DNA of 64,000 nucleotides from Capitulum mitella (lineage: Eukaryota > Arthropoda > Thecostraca > Pollicipedomorpha > Pollicipedidae), in contig CP099844.1 of assembly GCA_030062745.1 (NCBI GenBank), positions 25,358,596-25,422,595 of the forward strand. The letters are read 5' to 3'. Position 1 is the first letter of the stretch; each line of letters starts with the position of its first letter. Shown here piece after piece: positions 1 through 12,180 of this stretch. Under the pieces are notes generated by a model. The model did no database searches. It saw nothing but the letters and a program-made list of their open reading frames with translations, and was not told where the DNA came from. Both the position numbers and the translations under genes were made by a program.

Positions 1-344
1 TATGCCAGACAGAATACCCTGGATGTAAGATGTGCGATTTAGTATACGACCTGTGTCCAGTGTATGATACTGCATTAACTAGAGGGACGTTGTATTAGAT
101 GGAAGAAACGTTGAAAAAAAAAAACATCAGAATTATCTATCTAGGCTCCTCTTGAGGACACGGGCGTGCCGGTGCAGTCACGCTACATGCAAAGCAATTA
201 AAACTGCGTTCGATGGACTCCGTTTGGGTCAGGACTGAGCGTGCGCAGAGGACGATTGAATGAACAGTGAAATAGCACATCACGACATCTGATCGAAGTC
301 TGCTCGATCAGAAGACTTCGAGCTAACGAATCATATCGTACGAC

Positions 345-705
345 AGAAATGCCAGCAACGGTGGCGTCACCATACGGGGGCACCGCGAGAACGGACCACG
401 AGGAGTGGGAACTACGGAAGGCGTCACGAGGGTTACCACGCGGAGGCGCCACGAGCGACACCACCAGGAGACACCACGAGGGGTACCAAGAGGAGGCACC
501 ACGACAGGCTTGGCGAAGAGGGCCACGAGGGAGGAGTCATGGGGAGGGCCACGATGGAAGGTTCATGGCGAGATCGACGAGGAAAGGTCGGGCCACGAGG
601 GAAGGGGTATGGGAAAGGGGATGAAGGAGGGGTCATTGGGAGGGCCAAGAGGAAAGGGTCATAGGGAGGCACCACGGGGAGGGCGTCTCGGAACTAATGA
701 TCCTC
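345..705 (+). repeat. Purine-rich degenerate repeat
   Basis: Imperfect reiteration of caccacgagggg / agggccacgaggga-like phrases, strongly purine-biased on the plus strand. Open frames here are Arg/Gly-rich and on both strands, as expected of low-complexity DNA. No gene is recognised from 1 to 1221. Confidence 0.6.
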
Positions 706-1221
706 CTAGCCAAGAAACGTTTCCAGATGGAGAGCAAACAGAAAAATGGCGTTTAACTAAGACAAGAATCCTATGAAGGTGCTGGTGTTCTGCCCTGGCA
801 AAACATTTCCAGACGCAGCGTAATATGTCACACGGTTACGGAATGTGGAAAAAATTGACTTCACGCAACGCATTTCTTGTAAAGTCAGCCGTTGCCTGAA
901 GTGTTGCGTTCCGATGTGGAAGGAATGTCGATTTGCATTTTGAGCGTGGGTCGTGGCTCTCATTTTGGATCTTTGTCCTTCCAAAGGTGATTTTGGCCCC
1001 AGATTGATACCTGACTTTGCAGTTTGGTCAGTTATTTGGTTTTGTGGTTTGTTATCTGGTAAATAATAACCAAAAAGTAAAAACAGAAATTGCCGTGGTT
1101 CAAAATAAGCGGTTTTATACCGTTGAGAAACTCACATTTGGAACGAGGCTAGGTGCTCGCGCTCCCGGCCCGGCCGCCCCTACCCCAGTCACTTCCACGA
1201 AATGACACCTCTACGATGGGG

Positions 1222-3202
1222 AGATCACGGATACAGGATTTCGCCAAGAGAGGGGAGGTGAGTGGTTAGCGCCGGGGCTTGCCAGGGCTCCCCAGCCCAT
1301 TTTTTTTTTTGCTCTTCAGATATGGGAAAACTTTGATCTTCTCGTGTCTACGCTGGACGCTGGAACATTTCATGTAATTTTGCTCTTTTTCGCCACATAA
1401 AGTAACCGAAAGAATTCAAGCGCGTCATCTCATTTGAGAAAATTATGCATTTTGTTTTCCTACAAACTGACCCAAATATGACAGCAACGGAGGGATTTTA
1501 GGAGGTTGCGTCCTTCTTTCTTTTTGAAATGTGCCTGTATCTAGTCCAGAAGCCCCTCTGTTTCATCATAGCTTCTGGACACTTTCTTGCTATTTTTTTG
1601 GTGGTCGCGGGCCGTCTGCCGTGTTAAGGTTCTCCAGATGTCTCAGGTTCCTTTTACAGTTCCACGTGTCCCTCGGGACGTCTCAGGCGCTTCTTTGGCA
1701 GTTTCAGGGACACTTCCAGCGGTGTCATGGACCCATCTGGTAGCATCAGGGGCACTTAAGCTATCTCGGGTTCCCTCCTGTCGTCCCTCGGGAATTTTAA
1801 CAGTCTAAGAGGCTCTTCAGGCAGTAGCAAGGTCCCGCTACAAGTCTCCCTCTCTGCCGTGACAGAGGCGGCCATGACAATGCTCTAAGTCCTTTGGCCG
1901 TTTCAGTAGGTGTCTGGACGCCTCAAGGCAGTTAGTAGTTTCAGGGGCCCCTCTGGTCATCTCAGCGGACCCCCTGTTGTCTTAGGTGTCCCTTTCGTCG
2001 TCTTTGGGGGACATTTCTGCCGTCTGAGGGCCCTCTGGCAGCTCCAAAAGGCATTTTGGCGATTTCAGGGCTCATGAGCAGTGTCGTGGGCCCTCTGGAC
2101 GTCTCCGGTAGTCTCCATGGCCCCATCAGGGGTCTTCCTCTGTTACATGGGGTGTATCTTAGTGTTATCTTAGAGCAGTCTTAAGGCCCCTTCAGCCGTA
2201 TCGGGGGCCTTTGTTGGCAATTTAGGGGTCTCACTGGCAGTCTCAGGGTGACCTTTTCTGCTCCAGGAGCCCGCCTAACACAGTCGGCGCCCTCATACTG
2301 TCTTAGAGACCCTCTTATCGTCTCCGCCTCGCAGGAGCCGTCTGACCTTTTGGGCAGTCTCGCAGGAGCCATCTGCCGTCTAGGGGCCAACCTTGCCGTC
2401 TCAGGACCCACCTGATCTTCCCGGGGCCCCCTGACTTTATTAAGGACCCTTCAGAATTTCAAAATGACCAGTGTAGCCCATTTAGGACCCCTCTCGAGGT
2501 TGAGAAGGTCACTAATGAATCCCTGGTCAGGAGGCCGCTGTGGCTGGCCAGGTTCTCCTTATGCCGTGGTAGGCACAATTTTAAGTTCTTGCGTCTCAGG
2601 GGCCTCTCTGGCACTGTAAGCGGTCTCATGGACTCTTGGCTGTTTTGGGGCCCATCTTGCGGTCCTAGGAATCCTTTGAGAGCTTCAGGGTCTCTTCTAT
2701 CCATCTTAGGGCCCATCTTGCCGTCTCAGGACCTCATTAACCTTTCCCGAGGACCTCTGACTACATCAAGAACCTTAGGCCCGTCACACAGGTCTGTGAA
2801 ATCCATTCAGGGCCCTTATACCATTCTAGGGGTCCTTACGCTGTCCTAGGGATTCGGTTGTCATCTTGGCCGTTTCAGGGGCCCTGTGACCCTGCTGGCG
2901 CACTCAGGGGCAATGTACCGCGTTGGGGCCCTGTTGTGGTCTCAGGGGCCCTTGGGGAGCTGCAAAGGCCCTTCTATACGTCTCAGGGATCATCTAACCT
3001 TTCCAGAACTCCCCCCCCTTCCCGACTGCATCAAGAACCCGTCAAGTTTTCACAGAGATCCTATGAAGCTCATATGAGGCCCCTTCGGAGCCCCTTTTGA
3101 GTCTGAGAAGGGCCCATTCGGAGCCTTTTCTCAGGCGTCAGGAGAGTAGGCGATCGTTCCCCATCACCCCCCCCCCCCTCTCCTCCCCTGGGTCCGAGTC
3201 TG
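1222..3202 (+). mobile_element. Non-autonomous hAT-like element, older copy
   Basis: Begins near cacggatacaggatttcg and ends near tgggtccgagtctg. These are diverged forms of the ends of the 3334-5033 element (gcggatccaagatttcg / ttggatccgcgcctg). The interiors align through cgccacataaagtaaccgaa / ctacataaaataaccgaaag and gaggttgagaaggtcac. Same orientation as the second copy. The body is a long array of units like ctcaggggcccctctggcag. No transposase frame and no clear target-site duplication. Confidence 0.65.
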
Positions 3203-3249
3203 CACCAGGTTAGTTACATTTCCAAAAAGTGGGTGTTATGGACCCCATC

Positions 3250-3257
3250 CCCTGCCT
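3250..3257. repeat. Target-site duplication ccctgcct (left)
   Basis: Exact match to 5706-5713; brackets the hAT-like element. Confidence 0.85.
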
Positions 3258-5705
3258 CAGGGGCGTAGCCAGGATTTCGCTCAGGGGGGTCAAATCGGGT
3301 CAAGGGGGCCTCGTAACCAGTGGGGGCCCTCGCCAAGGGCGGATCCAAGATTTCGCGCCGAGGCGGGGGGGGGGGAGAGACGAATGGTCAGCGTGGGGCC
3401 CCATTTTTGTGCCCTTCAGAAATGAAAAATGATGTAATTTCGCCTTTCTACTACATAAAATAACCGAAAGAATTCCAAAGCGTCAACTTATTTCAGAGAA
3501 TTCTGAGTTTTGTTGCCAAACAAAATGGCCAAAATATGACAAAAACGGCGAGATTTTAGGCGGCTCCCTCCCTCCCTCCGTTTGAAATGTCGTGTATGTA
3601 TGTGGTTCAGGAGCCCGTCTGTCCCCCCCCCCATCCCGTAGCTTCTGGGGATTTTTTTTTGTTAGCTTAGTTTAGGTTCCCTCATGCAGTTACAGGGGCA
3701 CTTTTGGTGGTCTCAGGCCGTCTGCCGTGCCAGGACCCTCTAGTGGTCTCAAGTTCCTTTAACAGTTTCACGTGTCCCGTGTGACGTCTCAGGCACTCCT
3801 TTGGCAGTTTCAGGAGCACCTCGGACAGTCTCAGGGAATCATCTGGCAGTTTCAGGGACGCTTAAGCCATCTCGGGTTTCCTCCTGTCGTCCCTGGAACG
3901 TTTTTGCCTTCTAAGGAGCCCCTCAAGCACTAACAAAGGCCCTCTATAAGTCTCTCAGTTCTGTCGTGACAGAAGCGCCTCTGGCAATCCTTTAGGTCTT
4001 TTGGCCGTTTCAAGAGCAGTCTGGACGTCTCAAGGTCTAGTAGTTTCAGGGGTCCCTCTGGTCGTCTCAGGAGCCCCTGTTGCTAGAGATTTCTAGTTAG
4101 CAGCCTCAAAGGTCCCTCTCTGGTAATCTCAGTGGACCCCCTGTGGTCCTGGGTGCCCCTCTTATTATCTCTGTGAAACATTTTTGCCATCTCAGGGGAA
4201 CTCTGGAGGGGAACGATGCCCTCTTATCGGCTTTGCCTCGCAGGGGCCCTGCAACCTTTTTGGCTGTCTCAGGGGTCATCTGCGGTGTACGGGCCCATTT
4301 TGCCGTCTCAGAAACCACCTGACCTTCCCGGGGGCCCCTGACAGCAGCAAGAACCCCTTAAGGTTTCAAAAAGGCCAGCATAGCCCATTTATGGCTCCTC
4401 TCGAGGTTGAGAAGGTCACCAACGAATCCCCGTTCAGGGGGCACCTCTGGCTGGCCAGGGTTTCCTTATGTGGTGCTCGGCACCCTCTTAAGTTCTTTCC
4501 GTCTCAGGTGCCTCTCTGGCAGTTTTAGCATTCTCATGAATCTTTTGCCGTGTTGGGGCCCACTGCGGTCCCAGGGGCCCTTGAAGAGTTTCAAGAGCCC
4601 TTCTTTCCATCTCAGGGGCCATCTTACCGTGTCAGGATCTCATTAACCCTCCCGGAGACCCTCTGACTACATCAAGAACCTTCAGCTTTTCACTCATAGG
4701 AGCCCCCTAGGGACTTAGTCCTCATCTTGGCCGTCTCAGGGGCCCTATGAGCCATGTGGCGGTCTCAGGGACACTTTGCCGTGTTGAGACCATGTTGCGG
4801 TCTCAGGAGGCCTCTGGGATCTTCAGGGACCCTCCATGCGTCTCAGAGGTCATTTGACACTCCAGGAAGCCTCCTTAATTGTATCAAGAGCCCGTCAGGT
4901 TCTTATGGAGACTCCGTGAAGCTCATGCGGGGTCCCTTGGGAATTCCTTTTAAGTCTGACAAGGGCCCCTTTTCAGGCCTCAGGAGGGTGGGGGGCGATC
5001 GCCCCAACTACTCCCCCTTTGGATCCGCGCCTGGCCGTCGTAATCAGCGGGGCCTCATGTGGTTTAAATTACTGTCGGTTTGTAAAGGAGCCCCGCTGAA
5101 GTGTAAAAGGGGCCCACGTTCGCCTCTAAAGACGCTCCTTGCGACCTGGTGGGCGCCTCTTACAGGTCGACAGGGACGACTTTACAGGAGAGCAGGAGCC
5201 CCTGAGTGATCGCTTCGGGGCCCCTGTTGGCCAAGGCATAACTGCCTGTCTGTAGAGGGCACGTTATCCGCCTGTAAATGGCCCCTGTTCTGGAGGCAGA
5301 GGCAGGGGCCTTGTGTTGGGTCGAAAGAAGGTCCCTTCAGTGGTTGACAGGGGCCCTTTATGGGCCGACAGGGGGCCCTCCCCAGACAAGCAGTGAACTC
5401 CCCTATAAGCTATCAGGGGCCCCTAAACGCCCATTCAGATCACTGGCCTCTCTTCATAGCACACAAAGCCTTCTTGTATATTCGGAGTACGTCTTTTTTA
5501 GGTTCGTAAGCCTTTAATGCTTGAAATATTCTTGTTTTGCTTTAAGTGTCTGTTTCCGACAGTGTAAGACGCCCTGCGGGCGCCTCACGTTATCCAAAGA
5601 ACTCCGGGCCTTTAGCCCCAAGGGGGCCCGCTCAGCTGCCAGGGGCCCCGCTTGGCCTCCAGGGGGGGGGCTACGACCCCTTTGGCCCCCTTGGCTACGC
5701 CACTG
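3258..5705 (+). mobile_element. hAT-like DNA transposon with perfect 8-bp target-site duplication
   Basis: Left end caggggcgtagccagg and right end tggctacgccactg form terminal inverted repeats CAG(G/T)GGCGTAGCCA. Flanked on both sides by ccctgcct (3250-3257 and 5706-5713), an exact 8-bp duplication, the size made by hAT-type transposases. Length 2448 bp, no transposase frame, so non-autonomous. A second element (3334-5033) lies inside it. Confidence 0.85.
3334..5033 (+). mobile_element. Nested hAT-like non-autonomous element
   Basis: Left end caagggcggatccaag, right end ttggatccgcgcctg, giving terminal inverted repeats CA(A/G)G(G/C)GCGGATCCAA. Flanks gccctcgc (3326-3333) and gccgtcgt (5034-5041) match at 6 of 8 positions, a plausible decayed duplication. 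The interior is the same family as 1222-3202 and is dominated by (c)tctcaggggccc units. No coding frame recognised. Confidence 0.75.
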
Positions 5706-5713
5706 CCCTGCCT
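5706..5713. repeat. Target-site duplication ccctgcct (right)
   Basis: Exact match to 3250-3257. Confidence 0.85.
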
Positions 5714-7847
5714 ACGTCCTTGCTCTGAATTTCGAAAAATTATCAAATGGTGAGCATGAAATTGCATTAACATGCTGCAATAACTTTCTTCTGATTTGGG
5801 ACAAATGACGCTTACACTGCGGATTCATACAATCTGCACCCTCTACATTATTTCTGAATGCTCAGTCCCTCAGCCACGTGGGCTCACAGGCATGTACCCC
5901 ACCAGAGGAGAGGAGATGCAGGGGGACAAGTCACTCATCATTTTGTGGGATTCGTTTCAGAAAATATTGTGGAGTTTTTACTTGTACTTATGCCACTATT
6001 ACCTTATTTTGACCATCTCTTTTGGTCAGCTGCAGGCAACGCCTGTGATGTCAGTCCGGTATAGGCGTATTCGGCGTATTACATGGGGTCAACAGTTTGC
6101 TCCACGGAAAGGACTATAAGATGGATAAAGATATGTAAATATAGTCTTCTATATTTATGCTTTGTATCTCGACCTACGCCCAAGCGTCAACTCATCCCAA
6201 TCGCGCGGCACTTACGACGGTGGCGCCACGAGTGATGGTGTAATGAACTAAAGCCACGTGATGTAGACTCATTCCGAATTGAGTTTCATACAAGGCCAAC
6301 CTTAGCATGCGGTGGACTAAAATCGCGAGAAGCATTATTTGGCCGACTATTTTGTTTCAGTTTGTTTTATTCTGTTGATCACCATTTACAAAGTTACAGA
6401 GCCATTCCCCACAAATAATTTTTCCCCAGTCCTATTCATCTGTGCCCTATTGTTCATTCTTGAGCGACAACATGATAGCGGCCGCTAGGCAATGAACAAC
6501 GGCGAAACACGTTGGGACTTTGCTGTTGGAATTGGGATTGCGCCATCAGGAGCGGGTAACAAACGTTTTCATTTTACCTGAGTTAAGCCTCCGCTGACTT
6601 GGTTGGCATTTTTGTACTGAGGAAAGTTTTGAAATTAAAGAAACTCGCAGAACCCCTGCTTTTTTTCAAAATACGCCCGACAGAATACCACCGACAAAAA
6701 ACGATCGACCAGCCGGTATTGTGCGTACCGTGCATTGGATAATGCTTCATGCCGTACTAGCGGGCGGACCACAATGAAGGCCACTGGTGGCATCACCATC
6801 GCACATTTCGCTTCTTTAAACCGAGTTGATGCGTAAGACAAGATTTGGACTAATTGAGAGCAATTTGAACTACCGTGCCGAACAACAGCATAATCACCAT
6901 ATCCGTCAGTTTTTGCTGAACTGACGAAAGTGGCAAAACGAATTTTTACGGGTCTGACGGTCGCAAAGGATGTCCGTGCTGAAACTTAATGTAACCTGGG
7001 GTCGCCACTGCAAAGCTCATGACCTTGGCAGATAAAAAAGGAGGTCTTTGTTACCGATTTGAATTGAGTGAGAAAGTGCATTTTGTTGCGTCATTGGGAA
7101 CAGCATGTAGCCACTGTTAACATGTACAGAACCGGGCGAAAATGATGCGTTATCGGTACTTCATTTGTTGACATTAGGTGTTCGGTGGCAAAAGTAACAA
7201 AGACGCGTTTTCGCGCATGGCGAACCCGGACAGTTAGCCGTTTTACCGTAGTGAAGACATGCAGTATCTTCAAAGGACCATATTCCCTAAAATGAAAATA
7301 GATTTTTATTGTAACTTAGGATGGTAGCTACATAACGGAGGCCAAATGCCAAAAGAAAAAAGCGGGCTTGTTGGGCTTCAATTCTGCAGCTCAATCGTGG
7401 GCAGAAATCGATGTCGCACAAACTTCCAAACTTTGCTCGCTTCGCGCCTAGACCGCGCCGACGGGGTGTGAGCGTCGTACGCGTCTCCAACAAACGCGAG
7501 GGGCTGAGAGCGTCTTCACGGTCCCCATGAGGGTGTGTGTCGCGCCCTGGCCAAGGATCGGCAGCCACCTACCGGGCCGCCGGTGCTCGCCGCCGGGCAT
7601 ACCCGTACGCGGTCGAAAATGAAAGTGCCCTGACGCTCAGTCTGGATCTGAATCGGTTGGTGGGAGGTGGCGTGCGAGTCCACCTCTTTGGCACTAGGCT
7701 GTGGGTTTTGGTAAGTGATAATCTTGCTTTTCTGGGGACATTTTATGTGGTTTGTGAACAGTTAGCGTAGCGAGTGTGTGCTTGTATGATGTTTGTGCGT
7801 TTTGTGAAATTCGTACCATTTAGGTTTGTATTTGTTTACTTATCCTG
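5714..7847. other. No gene recognised
   Basis: Moderate-GC DNA without recognisable coding frames or repeats. A CpG-rich stretch at 7430-7720 ends in a donor-like ttttg|gtaagt at 7711 and could be an untranslated or unrecognised first exon, but its frame resembles nothing I know. Confidence 0.4.
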
Positions 7848-9490
7848 CCAGGGATAGCTGGTACGAAGGACTCTGTCACAATTGTGATGAGGGTAAATAA
7901 GGATCCTCTTTGCCACACTGAGGCTGTCAGGCTCCTCCACTTAAGGGCAGAAACTTCCAAGAAGTATTGATGTTTCCATGCATTGTGTGAGCCCTAGGCA
8001 TGCTGCATAGTGCATAGAATTAACTGCATAGAATTAATTGCATAATTTTGGATTATGCAATTAATTCTGCTGCTTTGATAACTTCACAAGATGTCTCTTT
8101 ATCTCTGCATGCTGTACAGCCTGTGTATGCACAGAAAACTTGGATTTGTGCACAAACTGGCTAAGTAATAGCAGATGCCTAGGTTGATGCCTCTAAATTG
8201 TGTTGTGTAATATTGTACATGATCTTTGTACATGATCTTGTGCATAATCCTAAATTACATTGGCAAGCTGAATGTCATCCAGATCAGCTAGCTGGAGCCT
8301 GATATTAGTTTTAAAATGTGAGCCTGTATCTAAAGTTTGAATACTTACTTGATTCTGGATATGGCTGATGCAAGGTGGTGATGGCAGTTGTTCTTGTTTC
8401 AGGGAGTGGTTGAGCAGACAATCCAACTTTTCCAGCTGATGTGATATTGCTTATTTGATCAGACATATAAGTGGAAAGTGTTTTTGTTGTAAGGGTAAAT
8501 CCCAGGGACAATCATGCCAGCCTCTGATGCAGACTACCAGTAAGTGCATTTCCAGACTACATTGCTTATGAAATACTACTTCCCACCATGAAATAGATGT
8601 GCCATTATTTTACCTTGTGCGTTTCTTGCCATGGGAGTTTTATAACTGGGGCAGGCCAAACATAGCCACTGTGAGTCCTTGCTATTCTGTAAGTTCTTTA
8701 TCTTCAGACTCACACCTTGCCTATTCAACAGCTTAGCTCTATCAAGTTTGGCCTGTGAGGAACAATTACTTGAGCTTGAATCAGTGTTCATCAGGTGACA
8801 ATCCAAGCTGTAAGGCAGCAGAGGTACCCACATGTCTCACCACACCTGGTGCTTGCCCTCAGGACATTCTCTGTGGTAGACTCTTCCAGAGTCTCCACCT
8901 TTGTCATCTCCATTCTGCTCATCGTATATGGATCATTCAGGTAATTGGCTGCAGTGAATCCTTGTGTTCGTGCCCATGAGGACCACTGCTGAACAGCTGT
9001 GGGCTGTGAAGGTTACTATGCTTTTGCTTGTATCCATCTCATCCCAATATTTCTTAAATATGTTGTCAACAGTCATGTTCTTGTGACTCTTGTATTCTTT
9101 GCTTTGAATGGAGTTGCATGGGAGAGATTGCCATGACTTTGACTTTTTGACTTTGATGCCATGACTTTCATTGGCATGACTTTGAAGGTGTTTTGCTCTT
9201 TTTACCATCCAGCGCAGATAGGCATGAGGTCAGATTCTGCTTAGAATGGGGATGTGTCACAGGCATCTCCATTAGCAGTGACCAGGACCATAGGTTTATC
9301 AGTTGCCAGTGGTACCTAGCTGATTACACACCTCTCCCATTGGACAACAACTTCCTGAAGCATCAGCCGAACATTTTCCAGTGGTGTCGGCATGTGGCAT
9401 TTTGTTCCAGCACTGTTGATGTGAAATCAACCATGCTGGACAATACCCTGTCCATGGTACATCGTCTGATTGCACCTCCCTTGGGTGGGA
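7848..9490. other. CpG-depleted block, no gene recognised
   Basis: About 1.6 kb with only a handful of CpG dinucleotides and abundant TG/CA, flanked by CpG-rich DNA. Several 75-104-codon frames occur on both strands, none recognised. It reads like an old methylated insertion or decayed sequence. Confidence 0.5.
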
Positions 9491-9623
9491 GGGGGGAGGG
9501 CATCTGAGTTTGCCTGGAGGTAGTTCCATAGTTCGCCGGGGGAGCGGTACCGTCTGAGTTTTCTGGGCGGGGAAGGGGAGGGGGCGTTGCGTTGCGTTGT
9601 TTGGGCGCTGCTCGGCTGAACTA

Positions 9624-10127
9624 TGGACCGGGTGACGGGCACCGCTCGGCTCCGGTTCAGGGACCGGGTGACGGGCACCGCTCGGCTCCGATTCAGGGAC
9701 CGGGTGACGGGCACCGCTCGGCTCCGATTCAGGGACCGGGTGACGGGCGCCGCTCGACTCCGATTCAGGGACCGGGTGACGGGCGCGCTCGTCTCCAATT
9801 CAGGGACCGGGTGACGGGCGCGCTCTGCTCCGATTCAGGGACCGGGTGACGGGCGCGCTCTGCTCCGATTCAGGGACCGGGTGACGGGCGCGCTCTGCTC
9901 CGATTCAGGGACCGGGTGACGGGCGCGCTCGGCTCCGATTCAGGGAGGGGCCGATTCAGGGACCGGGTGACGGGCGCGCTCGGCTCCGATTCAGGGACCG
10001 GGTGACGGGCGCGCTCGGCTCCGATTCAGGGACCGGGTGACGGGCGTCGCTCGGCTCCGATTCAGGGACCGGGTGACGGGCGCGCTCGGCTCCGATTCAG
10101 GGACCGGGTGACGGGCGCCGCCCGGCT
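9624..10127 (+). repeat. GC-rich minisatellite, 36/35-bp unit, about 14 copies
   Basis: Unit contains ccgggtgacgggc then gctcggctccgattcag. The first five units are 36 bp (…gggcaccgctc…); later ones are mostly 35 bp (…gggcgcgctc…). One truncated unit lies near 9945. No unique spacers, so not CRISPR. Open frames here are repeat artefacts. Confidence 0.9.
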
Positions 10128-10740
10128 GTGTAGCGCCAGGGTGACGCGCCTGGCCCGCCCGAGGCAGCGAGCTTCGGACGCCCTCGGGCTGCCGCGAAAC
10201 GCGGCCGCGCCGGGGCCGGCCTGAAGCCGTACCCTGATAGCCGGTCGGCGCCGGCCGTTGGGGCGCCGTCTGTTTTCGTTGGCTGGTCAGGGCCGGGGCT
10301 CAGCCGCCTGCGGGCTCCGAGCCTCCCCGGCCGACCTCAGCGGCGGAACAGGCGCGAGGAGGCTCAGAAATCGCGTTCGCGCTTTGGTGCGTGCGTGAGG
10401 CACTTTTGGTTTGGCTCGTCACTGCAGGGCGTTGAACCGGTACGATAGCCCGGTTTGGTCTGTCTTGACTATCGGCGCAGCGTTTCCGCCAGGAACCCAA
10501 TCGCAGCGTCCGTCCCAGGCAGCAGTTTCTAGACGTGGCGTGAGGTTTGGAAATTCCTGCAGGCTTTGGCTGCGAGGCTTTATGTAGTCACAGGTGAATC
10601 ACTGCTGAATAATAACAGGGTTTCCACCGCCCATATACTCGGAACGATTCGCCGACTTCTTCAGTACCGGTACTTCTCTGTATGCATCCCTGATCGGCGA
10701 CAAATGACCCTGGCGGCATCCCGACAGGGTCGGGTCGGTT

Positions 10741-10930
10741 GGTGTCAGTCCGTGCTGGTTGGCTGAGGGACACGGTGAGGTCAGGTCACGTCACGTCAGA
10801 CGTCGCCATTCTGTGTCGGCCGGCTGAGGGGCACGGTCAGGCCGGGTCAGGTCAGATCATGTGCCTCCATTCCGTGCTGGCCGGCTGAGTTGCGTGGCTG
10901 CGCCGGGTCAGGTCAGGTCGGGTCAGGCGG
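10741..10930 (+). repeat. Degenerate tandem repeat, about 65-bp unit, three copies
   Basis: Each unit has ggccggctgag…cacggtcagg…gtcaggtcag with runs of ggtcaggtca. Confidence 0.6.
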
Positions 10931-11150
10931 TGCGGGTCCGTGTGGGCTGGCTGAGCTCTGCGTCCGGGCCTGGGGCCGCTGATGGAGGCGGCCTGGCGGT
11001 CTGGCCGCTCCGCTTGGTCCGACGGTGCGGCCTCCTCCGCCTCACCTTGAACTCGCCGTCTTGGTCACGCCTGGCCGGCCGACCGGCCCACCGAGCCACG
11101 CCGGCTGCCTGGGGGCGGCGGACGGGGGCCGCCCGCTGCTGGTGACCGCG

Positions 11151-11235
11151 GAGCACCGGCTGGCCACCGGTGATGGCTGCAGAGCACCGGCTGGCCACCG
11201 GTGATGGCTGCAGAGCACCGGCTGGCCGCGGGCGG
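11151..11235 (+). repeat. 31-bp tandem repeat, just under three copies
   Basis: gagcaccggctggccaccgg… repeated at 11151, 11182 and 11213, near-identical, so recent. Confidence 0.85.
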
Positions 11236-11558
11236 TGGCCAGTCTGTTTACGAAGCATTTACTTCATTCGAAAAATTTGTACCAGTAAGTGGTTCGTAGT
11301 GCAGATTAGTGAATGCAGATTGGTGATGGCCAGTCTGCTTCGGAATTTTACTGCGGACAAAGTCTTTGCGGGACCGTTTTACTGGCTGGCGTGAACCATC
11401 AGGCGTTTGTCTGTTCTTCTCGTTTTCCCGTCATTCATCATGGTGCAAAGTTCGGTGACCGCGTCTGTGTGATCCAGTATGATCGTTTGTTTGTTCATTT
11501 GGGCCATGGACCGGCTGTTTGGGGTCGTGAGAGTGAATCTGTTATGGGGGCCGTGTTA

Positions 11559-11602
11559 TGTTCATATCTCACACTGCCGTCTGGCAGTGTGAGATATGAA
11601 CA
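11559..11602. repeat. Perfect hairpin, 20-bp arms, 4-base loop
   Basis: Left arm tgttcatatctcacactgcc (11559-11578), loop gtct, right arm its exact reverse complement (11583-11602). Not part of any repeat array. Confidence 0.95.
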
Positions 11603-12180
11603 GTAAATGGAGGAACTAGTTGTACTGGGCGGACGTCATAAAGTACGCGGGATTTGGGGGCTTGGTGGTGTCTGTGGGTGCATCAGCCATCAAACACCTG
11701 CGCTTTTCTGGCGTAGAACGTAGCCAACAGGTCTCTGGTGGACAAATATGTCCCATAGAACAGAGGCCATAGGCGACAGAGTCGTAGTGTGCGCAAGTAA
11801 CGTGAGGAATGTCACAGGATGTAGAAGACGATTCGGTCTAGCGTGCGGCCGACCCCACAGTTTGGCTGCGGTTCCGATTATCGGGAAATGGCACGTGCCG
11901 TTGTTGGCTGCCGGCGCTGGCTCAGCCTGTCTGGCCGGTGACTGGCGCCGGCTGTGCCGCTGTGCTGTGCGTCACCATGCCGTCATGGTTTGTGTGTGAG
12001 AGGGTCTGGTGTGGGGGGGTCTGGGCGGGGCCTGGCCGAGCTCGTGCTCGTGGTCGGCCGGCCGGCCGGCGGACTCGCAGTTGGCCGTCTCTGGCACGAG
12101 CCGGGCCGGAACGGATCTTTTGCCGTGTGAGCCGGGTCCGGGCGCCGGATGACCGGCTGTTGACACTAGGAGCTCTTCTC

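Noticed and set aside
9624-10127. CRISPR-like regular repeats
   Set aside because: Units are contiguous with no unique spacers, and the genome is eukaryotic.
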